Shown one piece after another: positions 5,760 through 11,398 of a DNA stretch of 11,398 nt. The stretch lies in the NCBI GenBank assembly GCA_023416545.1, contig JAEZHO010000041.1, forward strand, positions 1-11,398. Reading direction: 5' to 3'. Below the pieces are notes generated by a model. The model searched no databases. It was given only the letters and a program-made list of their open reading frames with translations, and was not told the DNA's origin. A program made the translations under genes and the position numbers. This stretch comes from Pseudomonadota bacterium. GTDB lineage: Bacteria; Pseudomonadota; Alphaproteobacteria; Rhizobiales; Rhizobiaceae. Within the stretch, counting starts at the first letter, position 1. Each line of letters opens with the position of its first letter.

Positions 5760-6080
5760 TCAGGCCGCGGCGAATTTCGCCTGAACCGGCTGACAGTAGA
5801 TCTGGTCGAGGGATTCGAGGATCGTCAGTACTGCCGGAGAAGAGCAGGAATAGTAGATCGTCTGGGCGTCGCGGCGCGTCTTGACGAGCTTCTGCGCACG
5901 CAGCTTAGACAGGTGTTGCGAGAGAGCCGACTGGCTCAGTCCGACGCGAACCGCAAGTGCGCCGACCGCGACTTCTCCCTTTACCAAACAGCAAAGGATC
6001 AGAAGGCGCTTCGGGTTTGCCATGGCAGAAAGCAAACCGGCCGCGGCAAGCGAATGCTCGGAAAGTGGTAGAGTATCCAT
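5760..6080 (-). CDS. ArsR-family winged-helix regulator, NolR-like, with a BigR/SqrR-type cysteine pair
   Basis: A 106-residue ArsR/SmtB-fold repressor. The helix-turn-helix reads VGLSQSALSQHLSKLRAQKL (46-65) and the wing is TRRDAQTIYYS (68-78). From memory, ANPKRLLIL, VGALA, GLSQSALSQHLSKLRAQ and RRDAQTIYYS are close to identical in rhizobial NolR. Unlike the NolR sequence I recall, it has Cys30-Cys31 in LLILCCLV and Cys96 in QIYC. Cys30 and Cys96 are 66 residues apart and align with the reactive pair of BigR, SqrR and HlyU, which form a tetrasulfide or disulfide. The metal-binding CVC motif of ArsR is absent. It could therefore sense sulfide, persulfide or oxidants. The start at 6080 has only a distant AGGGGG. 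It sits between the transaminase and the choline operon; its targets are unknown. Confidence 0.86.
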   Translation of the reverse strand: MDTLPLSEHSLAAAGLLSAMANPKRLLILCCLVKGEVAVGALAVRVGLSQSALSQHLSKLRAQKLVKTRRDAQTIYYSCSSPAVLTILESLDQIYCQPVQAKFAAA

Positions 6081-6099
6081 AAGTCTTTATTTCCCCCTC

Positions 6100-6115
6100 G
6101 AAGCGGGAACGCTTC
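6100..6115. promoter_or_regulatory. Inverted repeat upstream of the ArsR-family gene
   Basis: GAAGCG, GGAA, CGCTTC: perfect 6-bp arms about 20 bp before the regulator's start codon. It could be an autoregulatory operator or a leader hairpin. It does not match the NolR box as I recall it (TTAG-N9-A type), and no T-run follows on the minus strand. Confidence 0.35.
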
Positions 6116-6175
6116 AAAAATGCCCCTGAAATGGAAAGCCAAAGAATAACAATCCAAAACGAACCTTGTATATCC

Positions 6176-6946
6176 CTAAATTTCGGGTCGGGAACCCCCT
6201 CGCGGCCCGGATTCTGCAATTGTTGAAATCGTTGTAAACGCGGCTTCCGGCGAGGAAATCGGCGACTGGAACTCGTATCTGACCTGAAAGTCGCCCGAGA
6301 CGAGGTCGAAACCGGCGGGGTCGGCCCCGGCAAAGCGCCATTTGGCCGATTTTGGCGCAGAAATGCGTTCTGCAACCTTTGCGGCAATTTCCGGAAGATC
6401 GCGCAGTTCTGCCTGCAGAGCGCGCCAGGCGGGGGCGTCGATCGGGCCGGCGGTGACGAGATCGCCGCCGGGAAGGGCATAGGCCCGGCCGAAGCCGCCG
6501 TTCAGCGAAGCCGTCTGCGGCTCCAGCCGGAAGAACCGGAAATCGGTGAAGTCGATATAGAGGGAGGCCTTGGGATGGCGGTCGAGGAAGCGTTCACGCA
6601 GGCGTTCGTGGACCTCGTCGCCGCGTGGGACGGACACGGCACGGCACTGGAGCGTGATGCGCGGATGGGCCAGCGGGTCGCCCTTGCCGGGCTCTCCCGC
6701 AAGCAGCGAGCAGCGGTCGTCCGCAAGGAGGCCCTTGGTATGGGCCGAGAGTGCCGAGGCGAGGATGACCGGCGTTCCGTCCAGATCGGTTGCGGCCAGC
6801 GCCCGGCTGGCGGAAGGGAAGCCGGTTTGCGGATCGATGACCGCGAGCGCCATGTGGCGGGCGCCGCGAACGAGGGTGCGGGCGAGGCGGCGTGCCTCGT
6901 CGTCCGTCTCGCGTAGCACCGCCGGCTTGTCGGCCTTGTCCGTCAT
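6176..6946 (-). CDS. HugZ-like FMN-binding split-barrel protein (pyridoxamine 5'-phosphate oxidase superfamily)
   Basis: A 256-residue cytoplasmic protein. The N-terminal half is a PNPOx-like split barrel: ARTLVRGARHMALAVID (22-38), GFPSASRALAATDLDGTPVIL (42-62), SALSAHTKGLLADDRCSLL (64-82), and PRITLQCRAVSVP (95-107). SLNGGFGRAYAL (147-158) resembles the segment that closes this domain in HugZ haem-degrading proteins. A C-terminal DUF2470-like stretch follows (GADPAGFDLVSGDFQVRYEF, 207-226). The last 25 residues do not resemble the usual arginine-rich helix and may be divergent. The ATG overlaps the choV stop codon (ATGA) and GGAG lies 5 nt upstream, so translation is coupled to choV. Haem degradation, flavin reduction or an unrelated flavin role are all possible; the choline-operon context does not explain it. 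Confidence 0.8.
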   Translation of the reverse strand: MTDKADKPAVLRETDDEARRLARTLVRGARHMALAVIDPQTGFPSASRALAATDLDGTPVILASALSAHTKGLLADDRCSLLAGEPGKGDPLAHPRITLQCRAVSVPRGDEVHERLRERFLDRHPKASLYIDFTDFRFFRLEPQTASLNGGFGRAYALPGGDLVTAGPIDAPAWRALQAELRDLPEIAAKVAERISAPKSAKWRFAGADPAGFDLVSGDFQVRYEFQSPISSPEAAFTTISTIAESGPRGGSRPEI

Positions 6947-8031
6947 GGCACTCCGTTCCCGAGCGGATCGCGATTCCTGTCCCGGTCCCTGTCCCGGTGC
7001 CGGGTCAGGCCGTGTATGACGTCGTCGGTGGAGATGGTGCCGATCACCGCCCCGTTCTCGATGACGCCGATCGTGCCCGGCTGGCGGGCAAGCGCATCGA
7101 GGATATCCACGAGCGGGGTGTCGCGCGTGGCGGTGGCGGTCACGCCGTTGCCGGACCGGTCGCGGGTCACCCCCGGTCGCATCACGTCGCCGGCCGAGAG
7201 CATGGCGATCGGGTTCATGTTCTGGACGAAGTCGGCGACGTAGCGGTTGGCGGGATCGCGGACGATCTCCTGCGGCGTGCCGCACTGGATGATGCGGCCG
7301 CCATCCATGATGGCGATGCGGTTGCCGATACGGAACGCCTCGTCGAGGTCGTGGCTGACGAAGAGGATCGTCTTCTTCAGCCGCCGCTGGAACTCCAGAA
7401 GCTCGTCCTGCAGGCGGGTGCGGATCAAGGGGTCGAGGGCGGAGAAGGGCTCGTCCATCAGCAGGATCGGTGCGCCGGTGGCAAAGGCGCGAGCGAGGCC
7501 GACGCGCTGCTGCATGCCGCCGGAAAGCTCGGCGACCCTTCGGTCGGCCCACTGGTTGAGGTTGACCAGTTCGAGCTGTTCGGCGACGCGCCGGCGGCGT
7601 TCGGCCTCAGGGACGCCGGCCAGCTCCAGCCCGAAGCCGACATTCTCCTCGACCGTGCGCCAGGGCAGGAGGCCGAATTGCTGGAAGACCATCGAGACGG
7701 TATGGGTCCGGAGCCTCCGGAGCGTCCTGGCATTCGCCTTGTAGGGGGCGATCGGCCCTTCGGCGGACATGACATGCACCTCGCCGCGGGCCACGGGGGC
7801 AAGCCCGTTGACGGCGCGCAGGAGGGTGGACTTGCCCGAGCCGGAAAGGCCCATGAGGACGAGGATCTCGCCCTCCTTCACCGACAGCGAGGCATCCGCC
7901 ACGCCGACGACGATGCCCGTGCTCTCGCTGATCTCGTCGCGGCTCTTGCCCTGGTCGAGCAGGTGGAGGACGCTCCGCGGCTTTTCACCGAAGACGATGT
8001 CGATATTGCGGAAGACGACGGCTTCGCTCAC
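6943..8031 (-). CDS. choV: Choline ABC transporter ATPase ChoV
   Basis: A 362-residue ATPase of the proline/betaine/choline (OTCN) subfamily. Walker A GLSGSGKST (61-69), Q-loop FQQFGLLPW (116-124), signature LSGGMQQRV (169-177), Walker B ILLMDEPFSALD (189-200) and switch His227 (SHD) are intact. The long N-terminal extension, about 50 residues before the core strand, is usual in this subfamily. A CBS-like region follows (about 280-342, GDVMRPGV then GVIENGAVIGTISTDDV). The start is GTG at 8031, overlapping the choW stop codon (GTGA), and choV in turn overlaps the HugZ-like gene by ATGA. This indicates a tight operon with coupled translation. The extreme C-terminus is an Arg/Asp run (RHRDRDRDRNRD) coded partly by a 12-bp tandem duplication. 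ChoV powers uptake through ChoW. Confidence 0.94.
   Translation of the reverse strand: MSEAVVFRNIDIVFGEKPRSVLHLLDQGKSRDEISESTGIVVGVADASLSVKEGEILVLMGLSGSGKSTLLRAVNGLAPVARGEVHVMSAEGPIAPYKANARTLRRLRTHTVSMVFQQFGLLPWRTVEENVGFGLELAGVPEAERRRRVAEQLELVNLNQWADRRVAELSGGMQQRVGLARAFATGAPILLMDEPFSALDPLIRTRLQDELLEFQRRLKKTILFVSHDLDEAFRIGNRIAIMDGGRIIQCGTPQEIVRDPANRYVADFVQNMNPIAMLSAGDVMRPGVTRDRSGNGVTATATRDTPLVDILDALARQPGTIGVIENGAVIGTISTDDVIHGLTRHRDRDRDRNRDPLGNGVP
6976..6999. repeat. 12-bp tandem duplication in the 3' end of choV
   Basis: CCTGTCCCGGTC (6976-6987) is followed directly by CCTGTCCCGGTG (6988-6999), differing in the last base. It encodes part of the Arg/Asp run at the ChoV C-terminus. Being a multiple of three, it keeps the reading frame. 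Confidence 0.6.
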
Positions 8032-8888
8032 GTGGCGTCTCCCGAAGCGGGACGGAACATCCGGTCGAGGATGATCGCCAGGATGACGATGCAGAGGCCC
8101 GCCTCGAAGCCGCGGGCGATGTTGACGGTATTGAGGGCACGCACGACGGGAACGCCGAGGCCGTTCGCGCCCACGAGGGCGGCGATCACCACCATGGAGA
8201 GCGACAGCATGATGGTCTGCGTGAGGCCGGCCATGATCTGCGGCATGGCATAGGGCAGTTCCACCTTGCGCAGCACCTGGCCGGGGGTGGCGCCGAAGGC
8301 CACCGCTGCTTCGGTAAGGGCCGCGGGCGTCGAGACGATGCCGAGCCGCGTCAGGCGGATGGGGGCGGGGATCGCGAAGATCACCGTCGCGATGAGGCCG
8401 GGCACCATGCCGAGCCCGAAGAGGATGAGCGCCGGGATCAGGTAGACGAAGGTCGGGATCGTCTGCATCAGGTCGAGGACCGGGCGCATGGCCTGGTAGA
8501 TCCACTCACGGCGGGCGGCCGCGATGCCGAGCGGCACGCCGACCAGCATGCTGACCGTGGTCGCGGCGACGACCAGAGCCAGCGTCTCGGTGGTCTCCTT
8601 CCAGTAGCCCTGGTTGATGATGAGCAGCAGGCCGAGGGCGGTGAAGAGGGCGACACCGATCGAGCGCCGGAACCACCAGGAGAGCCCTGTCATCACCGCA
8701 ACGATCACCAGCGGATGGGGGGACTGGAGCACGAAGAGCAGCCCGTCGATGGCGCTGGCGAGGACGGACGAAAGCCAGTCGAAGAACCATGCGCCATTGT
8801 CGGTGAGCCAGTCGACGAACTGTTTCGCCCAGGCGCCAAGCCGCAACTGACCGTCGTCGTCCGCGAGCCATTCGGGAAGCCAGGTCAC
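8028..8888 (-). CDS. choW: Choline ABC transporter permease ChoW
   Basis: A 286-residue inner-membrane permease of the proline/betaine/choline importer family. After a Trp-rich amphipathic N-terminus (about 1-45) there are several hydrophobic membrane segments, among them FVLQSPHPLVIVAVMTGLSW, GVALFTALGLLLIIN and LALVVAATTVSMLVGVPLGI. The cytoplasmic EAA loop, which docks on the ATPase, is TEAAVAFGATPGQVLRKVELP (about 192-212). MQTIPTFVYLIP is a strong subfamily mark. The start is a GTG at 8888 with AGAGG about 10 nt upstream; no in-frame ATG lies upstream near it. The stop codon overlaps the choV GTG. A 73-bp gap with a hairpin separates it from choX. Confidence 0.94.
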   Translation of the reverse strand: MTWLPEWLADDDGQLRLGAWAKQFVDWLTDNGAWFFDWLSSVLASAIDGLLFVLQSPHPLVIVAVMTGLSWWFRRSIGVALFTALGLLLIINQGYWKETTETLALVVAATTVSMLVGVPLGIAAARREWIYQAMRPVLDLMQTIPTFVYLIPALILFGLGMVPGLIATVIFAIPAPIRLTRLGIVSTPAALTEAAVAFGATPGQVLRKVELPYAMPQIMAGLTQTIMLSLSMVVIAALVGANGLGVPVVRALNTVNIARGFEAGLCIVILAIILDRMFRPASGDAT

Positions 8889-8932
8889 GCGATGCTTGCC
8901 TCTTTCCGTAAGTGTTGCGCGAGAAAGGAAAA

Positions 8933-8952
8933 CGGGCCGCCGGAGCGACCCG
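8933..8952 (-). terminator. Hairpin between choX and choW (partial terminator or mRNA-stabilising element)
   Basis: On the minus strand CGGGTCGC (8952-8945), loop TCCG, GCGGCCCG (8940-8933) forms eight pairs with one G-U wobble, followed by TTTTCCTTT. It starts about 9 nt after the choX stop codon. Such elements are known in other binding-protein transporter operons, where they make the binding protein more abundant than the membrane subunits. Confidence 0.6.
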
Positions 8953-8961
8953 AAAACGGTT

Positions 8962-9909
8962 TCAGAGGCCGAGCTTGTCCTTCACGGCAGCCAGGGCGTC
9001 GCCGCCGTCGCGGGTCGTGACGCCGGCAAGCCAGGGCTCGACCGCGGCACCATTGGCCTTGAGCCACTTGGTGGCCGCGTCCTCCGGATCGTCGCCGTCG
9101 TTGAGGATGGAGCCCATGATCTCGTTTTCCATCGGCAGCGAGAACTTCAGGTTCTTGATGAAGGTGCCGACATTGGGGCATTCCTCGGTATAGCCGGCGC
9201 GGATATTGGTGTAGACCTCGGCGCCGCCGAAGTTCGGCCCGAAGACGTCGTCGCCGCCCGACAGGTAGGTGAGGGCGAAATTGGCGTTCATCGGGTGCGG
9301 CTCCCAGCCGAGGAAGACCACCGGCTCGCCGGCCTTTTCGGCGCGCGCCACCTGCGCCAGCATGCCCTGTTCGGAGGATTCGACGACCTCGAAGCCCTTC
9401 AGGTCGAACTTGCCGTTCTCGACCATGTCGAGGATGAGGCGGTTGCCGTCATTGCCGGGCTCGATGCCGTAGATCTTGCCGCCGAGCGCATCCTTGTGGG
9501 TGGCGATATCCTTGAAGTCCTTGATGCCGAGCTCGGCGCCCTTGGCATTGGTGGCAAGCGTGTACTTGGCGCCCGTGAGGTTCGGACCGAAGGATTCCAC
9601 CGACTTGTCGTCGATATAGGGCCGCACGTCGGCTTCCTGGGTCGGCATCCAGTTGCCGAGATAGATGTCGATATCCTTGTTCTTCAGCGAGCTGTAGGTG
9701 ACCGGAACCGACAGGACCTTGATGTCGGCATCGTATCCGAGCGCCTCGAGCAGGACTGCCGCCGTGGCCGTCGTCGCCGTGATGTCGGTCCAGCCGACGT
9801 CGGAGAAGCGGACGGTCGCGCAGGATTCCGGTTCCGCCGCCTGGGCGGCGCCGCCAAGGGCCAGCAGTGACACGGTTCCGGCAAGCAGGATCTTCATCGG
9901 ATGGTTCAT
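8962..9909 (-). CDS. choX: Choline ABC transporter substrate-binding protein ChoX
   Basis: A 315-residue periplasmic binding protein and the first gene of the choline operon. The signal peptide is residues 1-24 (hydrophobic LLAGTVSLLALGG, ending AAQAA before EPESC). The aromatic cage that holds the trimethylammonium group in S. meliloti ChoX (Trp43, Trp90, Tyr119, Trp205), with Asp45 and Asn156 for the hydroxyl side, is present here as Trp40, Trp87, Tyr116, Trp202, Asp42 and Asn153: every residue shifted by exactly three. Cys30 and Cys244 could form a disulfide. The start at 9909 has GGGAG 8 nt upstream; the second Met (residue 5) has none. Imported choline would feed glycine betaine synthesis for osmoprotection or carbon and nitrogen use; the bet genes are not in this window. 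Confidence 0.96.
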   Translation of the reverse strand: MNHPMKILLAGTVSLLALGGAAQAAEPESCATVRFSDVGWTDITATTATAAVLLEALGYDADIKVLSVPVTYSSLKNKDIDIYLGNWMPTQEADVRPYIDDKSVESFGPNLTGAKYTLATNAKGAELGIKDFKDIATHKDALGGKIYGIEPGNDGNRLILDMVENGKFDLKGFEVVESSEQGMLAQVARAEKAGEPVVFLGWEPHPMNANFALTYLSGGDDVFGPNFGGAEVYTNIRAGYTEECPNVGTFIKNLKFSLPMENEIMGSILNDGDDPEDAATKWLKANGAAVEPWLAGVTTRDGGDALAAVKDKLGL

Positions 9910-9940
9910 GGTTGGCGCTCCCTGTCGTTGTTGCCGGTCA

Positions 9941-9968
9941 TTTATCAATATATGCGAAGTCGAGGCAA
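9941..9968 (-). promoter_or_regulatory. Tentative choX promoter
   Basis: On the minus strand, TTGCCT (9968-9963) and GATAAA (9946-9941) with 16 bp between them lie in a short AT-rich patch 30-60 bp upstream of choX. Each matches its consensus at four of six positions. No clear operator palindrome is seen here. Confidence 0.33.
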
Positions 9969-10100
9969 GCTGGCGCGCCGGTCCGGAGGGCCAGTTCGGC
10001 GCGATCACCCGCATCAAGGCGCCCCGATCCCTGCTGTTTTCTGTGGTTTCAGCATTCTGTGGACTTTTCCCGGAAGCCGATGAGGAGGAGAAGGGCGGGC

Positions 10101-10691
10101 ATGGCAAAGCTCTACTTTCACTATGCGTCGATGAACGCCGGCAAGTCCACGCTGCTCCTGCAGGCCTCCTACAACTACCAGGAGCGGGGCATGCGCACGC
10201 TGATCCTCACCGCCGCGCTGGACAGCCGGGCCGGGGTGGGGCGCGTCGCCTCCCGCATCGGGCTCGGGGCCGACGCCATTCCCTTCAACGGTGCGGACGA
10301 TCTTTTCGGGCTGGTCGGCCGGATGCACGGCGAGGAGGCGGTTGCCTGCGTCTTCATCGACGAGGCGCAGTTCCTGGCGCCCGAACAGGTCTGGCAGCTG
10401 GCGCGGGTCTGCGACCGGCTGGGCATTCCGGTGATGGCCTACGGCTTGCGGACGGATTTCCAGGGCAAGCTCTTTCCGGGATCGCAGGAGCTGCTGGCGA
10501 TCGCCGACGAGCTGCGCGAGGTTCGCACGATCTGCTTCTGCGGTCGCAAGGCGACGATGGTGGCGCGGCTCGACGCCGACGGGCAGGTGGTGCGCGAGGG
10601 CGCCCAGGTGGATGTCGGCGGCAACGAGAAATACGTCTCCTTCTGCCGGCGGCACTGGGAGGACAAGATCCGCTGCGACAATGCGGCTTGA
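10101..10691 (+). CDS. tdk: Thymidine kinase (type II, TK1-like)
   Basis: A 196-residue cytoplasmic salvage enzyme that phosphorylates thymidine with ATP to dTMP. The P-loop region YFHYASMNAGKST (5-17) contains Lys15 and Ser16; the DEAQF box (87-91) gives the catalytic base Glu88; the thymidine-binding lasso contains GGNEKYVSFCRRH (173-185). Zinc ligands Cys145, Cys147 (ICFCGRKA), Cys182 and His185 match the pattern in E. coli TDK. The length is close to the E. coli enzyme (205). The frame is open far upstream, but the ATG at 10101 follows a GA-rich stretch (GGAGGAGAAGG) and family homology starts there. It is divergent from choX. The FixK/FNR box for the next gene overlaps its stop codon. 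Confidence 0.96.
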   Translation: MAKLYFHYASMNAGKSTLLLQASYNYQERGMRTLILTAALDSRAGVGRVASRIGLGADAIPFNGADDLFGLVGRMHGEEAVACVFIDEAQFLAPEQVWQLARVCDRLGIPVMAYGLRTDFQGKLFPGSQELLAIADELREVRTICFCGRKATMVARLDADGQVVREGAQVDVGGNEKYVSFCRRHWEDKIRCDNAA

Positions 10692-10701
10692 TCTTCGTCA
10701 A
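10688..10701 (+). promoter_or_regulatory. FNR/FixK-type box upstream of pseudoazurin
   Basis: TTGATCTTCGTCAA is a perfect TTGA-N6-TCAA FixK-class box and matches nine of ten specified positions of the FNR consensus TTGAT-N4-ATCAA. It overlaps the tdk stop codon and is centred at 10694.5, 74 bp before the pseudoazurin ATG. Confidence 0.75.
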
Positions 10702-10723
10702 AGATAGCGGTGCCGGATCGCCC

Positions 10724-10729
10724 TATGAC
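10724..10729 (+). promoter_or_regulatory. Candidate -10 element of the pseudoazurin promoter
   Basis: TATGAC is centred 32 bp downstream of the FNR-box centre. That is the exact separation of a class II FNR promoter (box at -41.5, -10 centred at -9.5). The predicted start is near 10736, with a leader of about 33 nt. Confidence 0.6.
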
Positions 10730-10768
10730 GTCTCCCGTGCCTCCCATGGCTCGCATCAGGAGATTGAA

Positions 10769-11221
10769 ATGTTCAAGACCGCAAAGACCGCCTTCGCTCT
10801 GGCCGCCGGCCTCGCCGTGTTCACCTTCCCGGCATTCGGCGCAGAGATCGAAGTGAAGATGCTCAACAAGGGCACCGATGGTCAGGCAATGGTATTCGAA
10901 CCGGCCGCCATCAAGGCCGCGCCGGGAGACACGATCCGCTTCGTGCCGACCGACAAGGGCCATGACGCCGCCGCCATGAAGGGCATGGTTCCGGAAGGCG
11001 CAGAGGTGTTCAAGGGCAAGATGAACCAGGAATTCACCGTCACGCTCGACAAGGAAGGCGCCTATGTCGTCAAGTGCACGCCGCATCTCGGCATGGGCAT
11101 GGTCGCCGTGGTCGTCGTCGGCGAGGGCACGCCCGCGAACCTCGATGCCGTGAAGACCGGCAAGCTGCCGAAGAAGGCGCGCGAGCGGGTCGACGCGGCA
11201 CTGACCGAACTCGGCCTCTGA
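10769..11221 (+). CDS. Pseudoazurin (type 1 copper protein)
   Basis: A 150-residue periplasmic blue copper electron carrier. The signal peptide covers residues 1-25 (AALAAGLAVF-type core, ending PAFGA), and the mature protein starts EIEVKMLNKG. Copper ligands are His65, Cys103, His106 and Met111 (CTPHLGMGM). Subtracting 25 gives 40, 78, 81 and 86, exactly the pseudoazurin numbering. The C-terminal helix pair (LPKKARERVDAAL) is also typical. It normally donates electrons to copper nitrite reductase, and sometimes to nitrous oxide reductase or a cytochrome peroxidase. No denitrification gene is in the window, so its partner is unknown. AGGAG lies 6 nt before the ATG. An FNR/FixK class II promoter sits upstream and a strong terminator downstream, so the gene is probably monocistronic and induced at low oxygen. 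Such genes are often named azu or paz. Confidence 0.95.
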   Translation: MFKTAKTAFALAAGLAVFTFPAFGAEIEVKMLNKGTDGQAMVFEPAAIKAAPGDTIRFVPTDKGHDAAAMKGMVPEGAEVFKGKMNQEFTVTLDKEGAYVVKCTPHLGMGMVAVVVVGEGTPANLDAVKTGKLPKKARERVDAALTELGL

Positions 11222-11243
11222 CCCGAGCCGCCGCTTTACATCG

Positions 11244-11278
11244 GGCCACCATGGTATAAGTCCGTGGTGGCCTTTTTT
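11244..11278 (+). terminator. Strong rho-independent terminator after pseudoazurin
   Basis: GGCCACCATGG (11244-11254) pairs with CCGTGGTGGCC (11262-11272), 11 pairs including one T-G wobble, around the loop TATAAGT. Six T follow (11273-11278). It ends the pseudoazurin transcript and separates it from the next reading frame. Confidence 0.92.
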
Positions 11279-11298
11279 ATAGACTGGCGGTGGACGGA

Positions 11299-11398
11299 AT
11301 GGGCAGGGCGGATCGCGACCGCAACGAACTGGAAGCACTCCAGGACGCGCTGGCGGAACTGGACGGGATGATCGCAGAGGCGGCACGGGCCGTTTCGG
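11299..11398 (+). CDS. Start of an unrecognised protein (cut by window end)
   Basis: An ATG at 11299 opens a frame that stays open to the window end, 33 codons plus one base. The visible residues are hydrophilic and rich in Ala, Glu, Asp and Arg, with a leucine-spaced stretch (ELEALQDALAEL) that suggests an amphipathic or coiled-coil helix. An in-frame GTG at 11290 is an alternative start. The ribosome site is weak. It begins just after a strong terminator, a usual place for a new gene, but the fragment is too short for a family assignment. Confidence 0.45.
   Translation, partial: MGRADRDRNELEALQDALAELDGMIAEAARAVS

Noticed and set aside
4219..5784. 521-codon plus-strand reading frame
   Set aside because: It lies opposite the transaminase, which has intact catalytic motifs. 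The translated text is low-complexity Gly/Ala/Val/Asp, as expected of a shadow.
6892..8253. 453-codon plus-strand frame opposite choV and choW
   Set aside because: Shadow of the transporter genes; no domain or ribosome site.
10039..10062. TTCTGTGG direct repeat upstream of tdk
   Set aside because: Two 8-mers 16 bp apart in a mildly T-rich leader; no link to a known regulator and easily due to chance.
10439..11386. 315-codon minus-strand frame across tdk and pseudoazurin
   Set aside because: It crosses a strong terminator and is antisense to two genes with complete active-site and copper ligands.
1..11398. Defence system, CRISPR array, mobile element or tRNA-linked island
   Set aside because: No repeat-spacer pattern, transposase, integrase, toxin or tRNA cloverleaf was found, and the genes are ordinary chromosomal metabolic and transport families.

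Overview
This GC-rich, mostly minus-strand window looks like chromosome of an alphaproteobacterium of the Rhizobiales, most likely Rhizobiaceae. The evidence is a ChoXWV choline importer whose ChoX has the substrate-cage residues of the Sinorhizobium meliloti protein at a constant offset of three, an ArsR-fold regulator very like rhizobial NolR, a pseudoazurin, and a FixK/FNR-type box. The genus cannot be fixed by eye. I see no insertion sequence, phage gene, tRNA, rRNA or CRISPR array. Both edges cut genes.

Layout: (1) 1-960, minus: 3'-truncated branched-chain amino acid binding protein, with 260 bp of upstream DNA holding three spaced copies of a 7-mer. (2) 1221-2739: an OhrR-type MarR repressor divergent from a cofactor-free haloperoxidase/perhydrolase. 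Three copies of a TATCGCGATA-type palindrome lie between them. A hairpin terminator closes the hydrolase. (3) 2813-4054, minus: a Tat-exported cyclase-family metal hydrolase and an AhpD-like protein, 12 bp apart, with a 24-bp near-palindrome upstream. (4) 4264-5592, minus: a class III beta-alanine:pyruvate-type transaminase with its own terminator and a RutR-like operator over its likely promoter. (5) 5760-6080, minus: a NolR-like ArsR regulator that carries the cysteine pair of persulfide sensors. (6) 6176-9909, minus: choX-choW-choV followed by a HugZ-like FMN-binding gene, the last three joined by 4-bp stop/start overlaps. (7) 10101-11221, plus: thymidine kinase, then pseudoazurin behind an FNR-type promoter, then a strong terminator. 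A new reading frame starts at about 11299 and runs off the end.

As a system, the left half suggests a peroxide-responsive unit: a thiol sensor with a perhydrolase, and an AhpD-fold protein nearby on the other strand. The middle and right hold nutrient uptake (branched-chain amino acids, choline), beta-alanine metabolism, nucleoside salvage and a low-oxygen electron carrier. The families are mostly well known. The new or testable content is in regulation: the triple palindrome, the RutR-like site, the FNR class II promoter, the cysteine-bearing NolR relative, and the HugZ-like gene locked into the choline operon.
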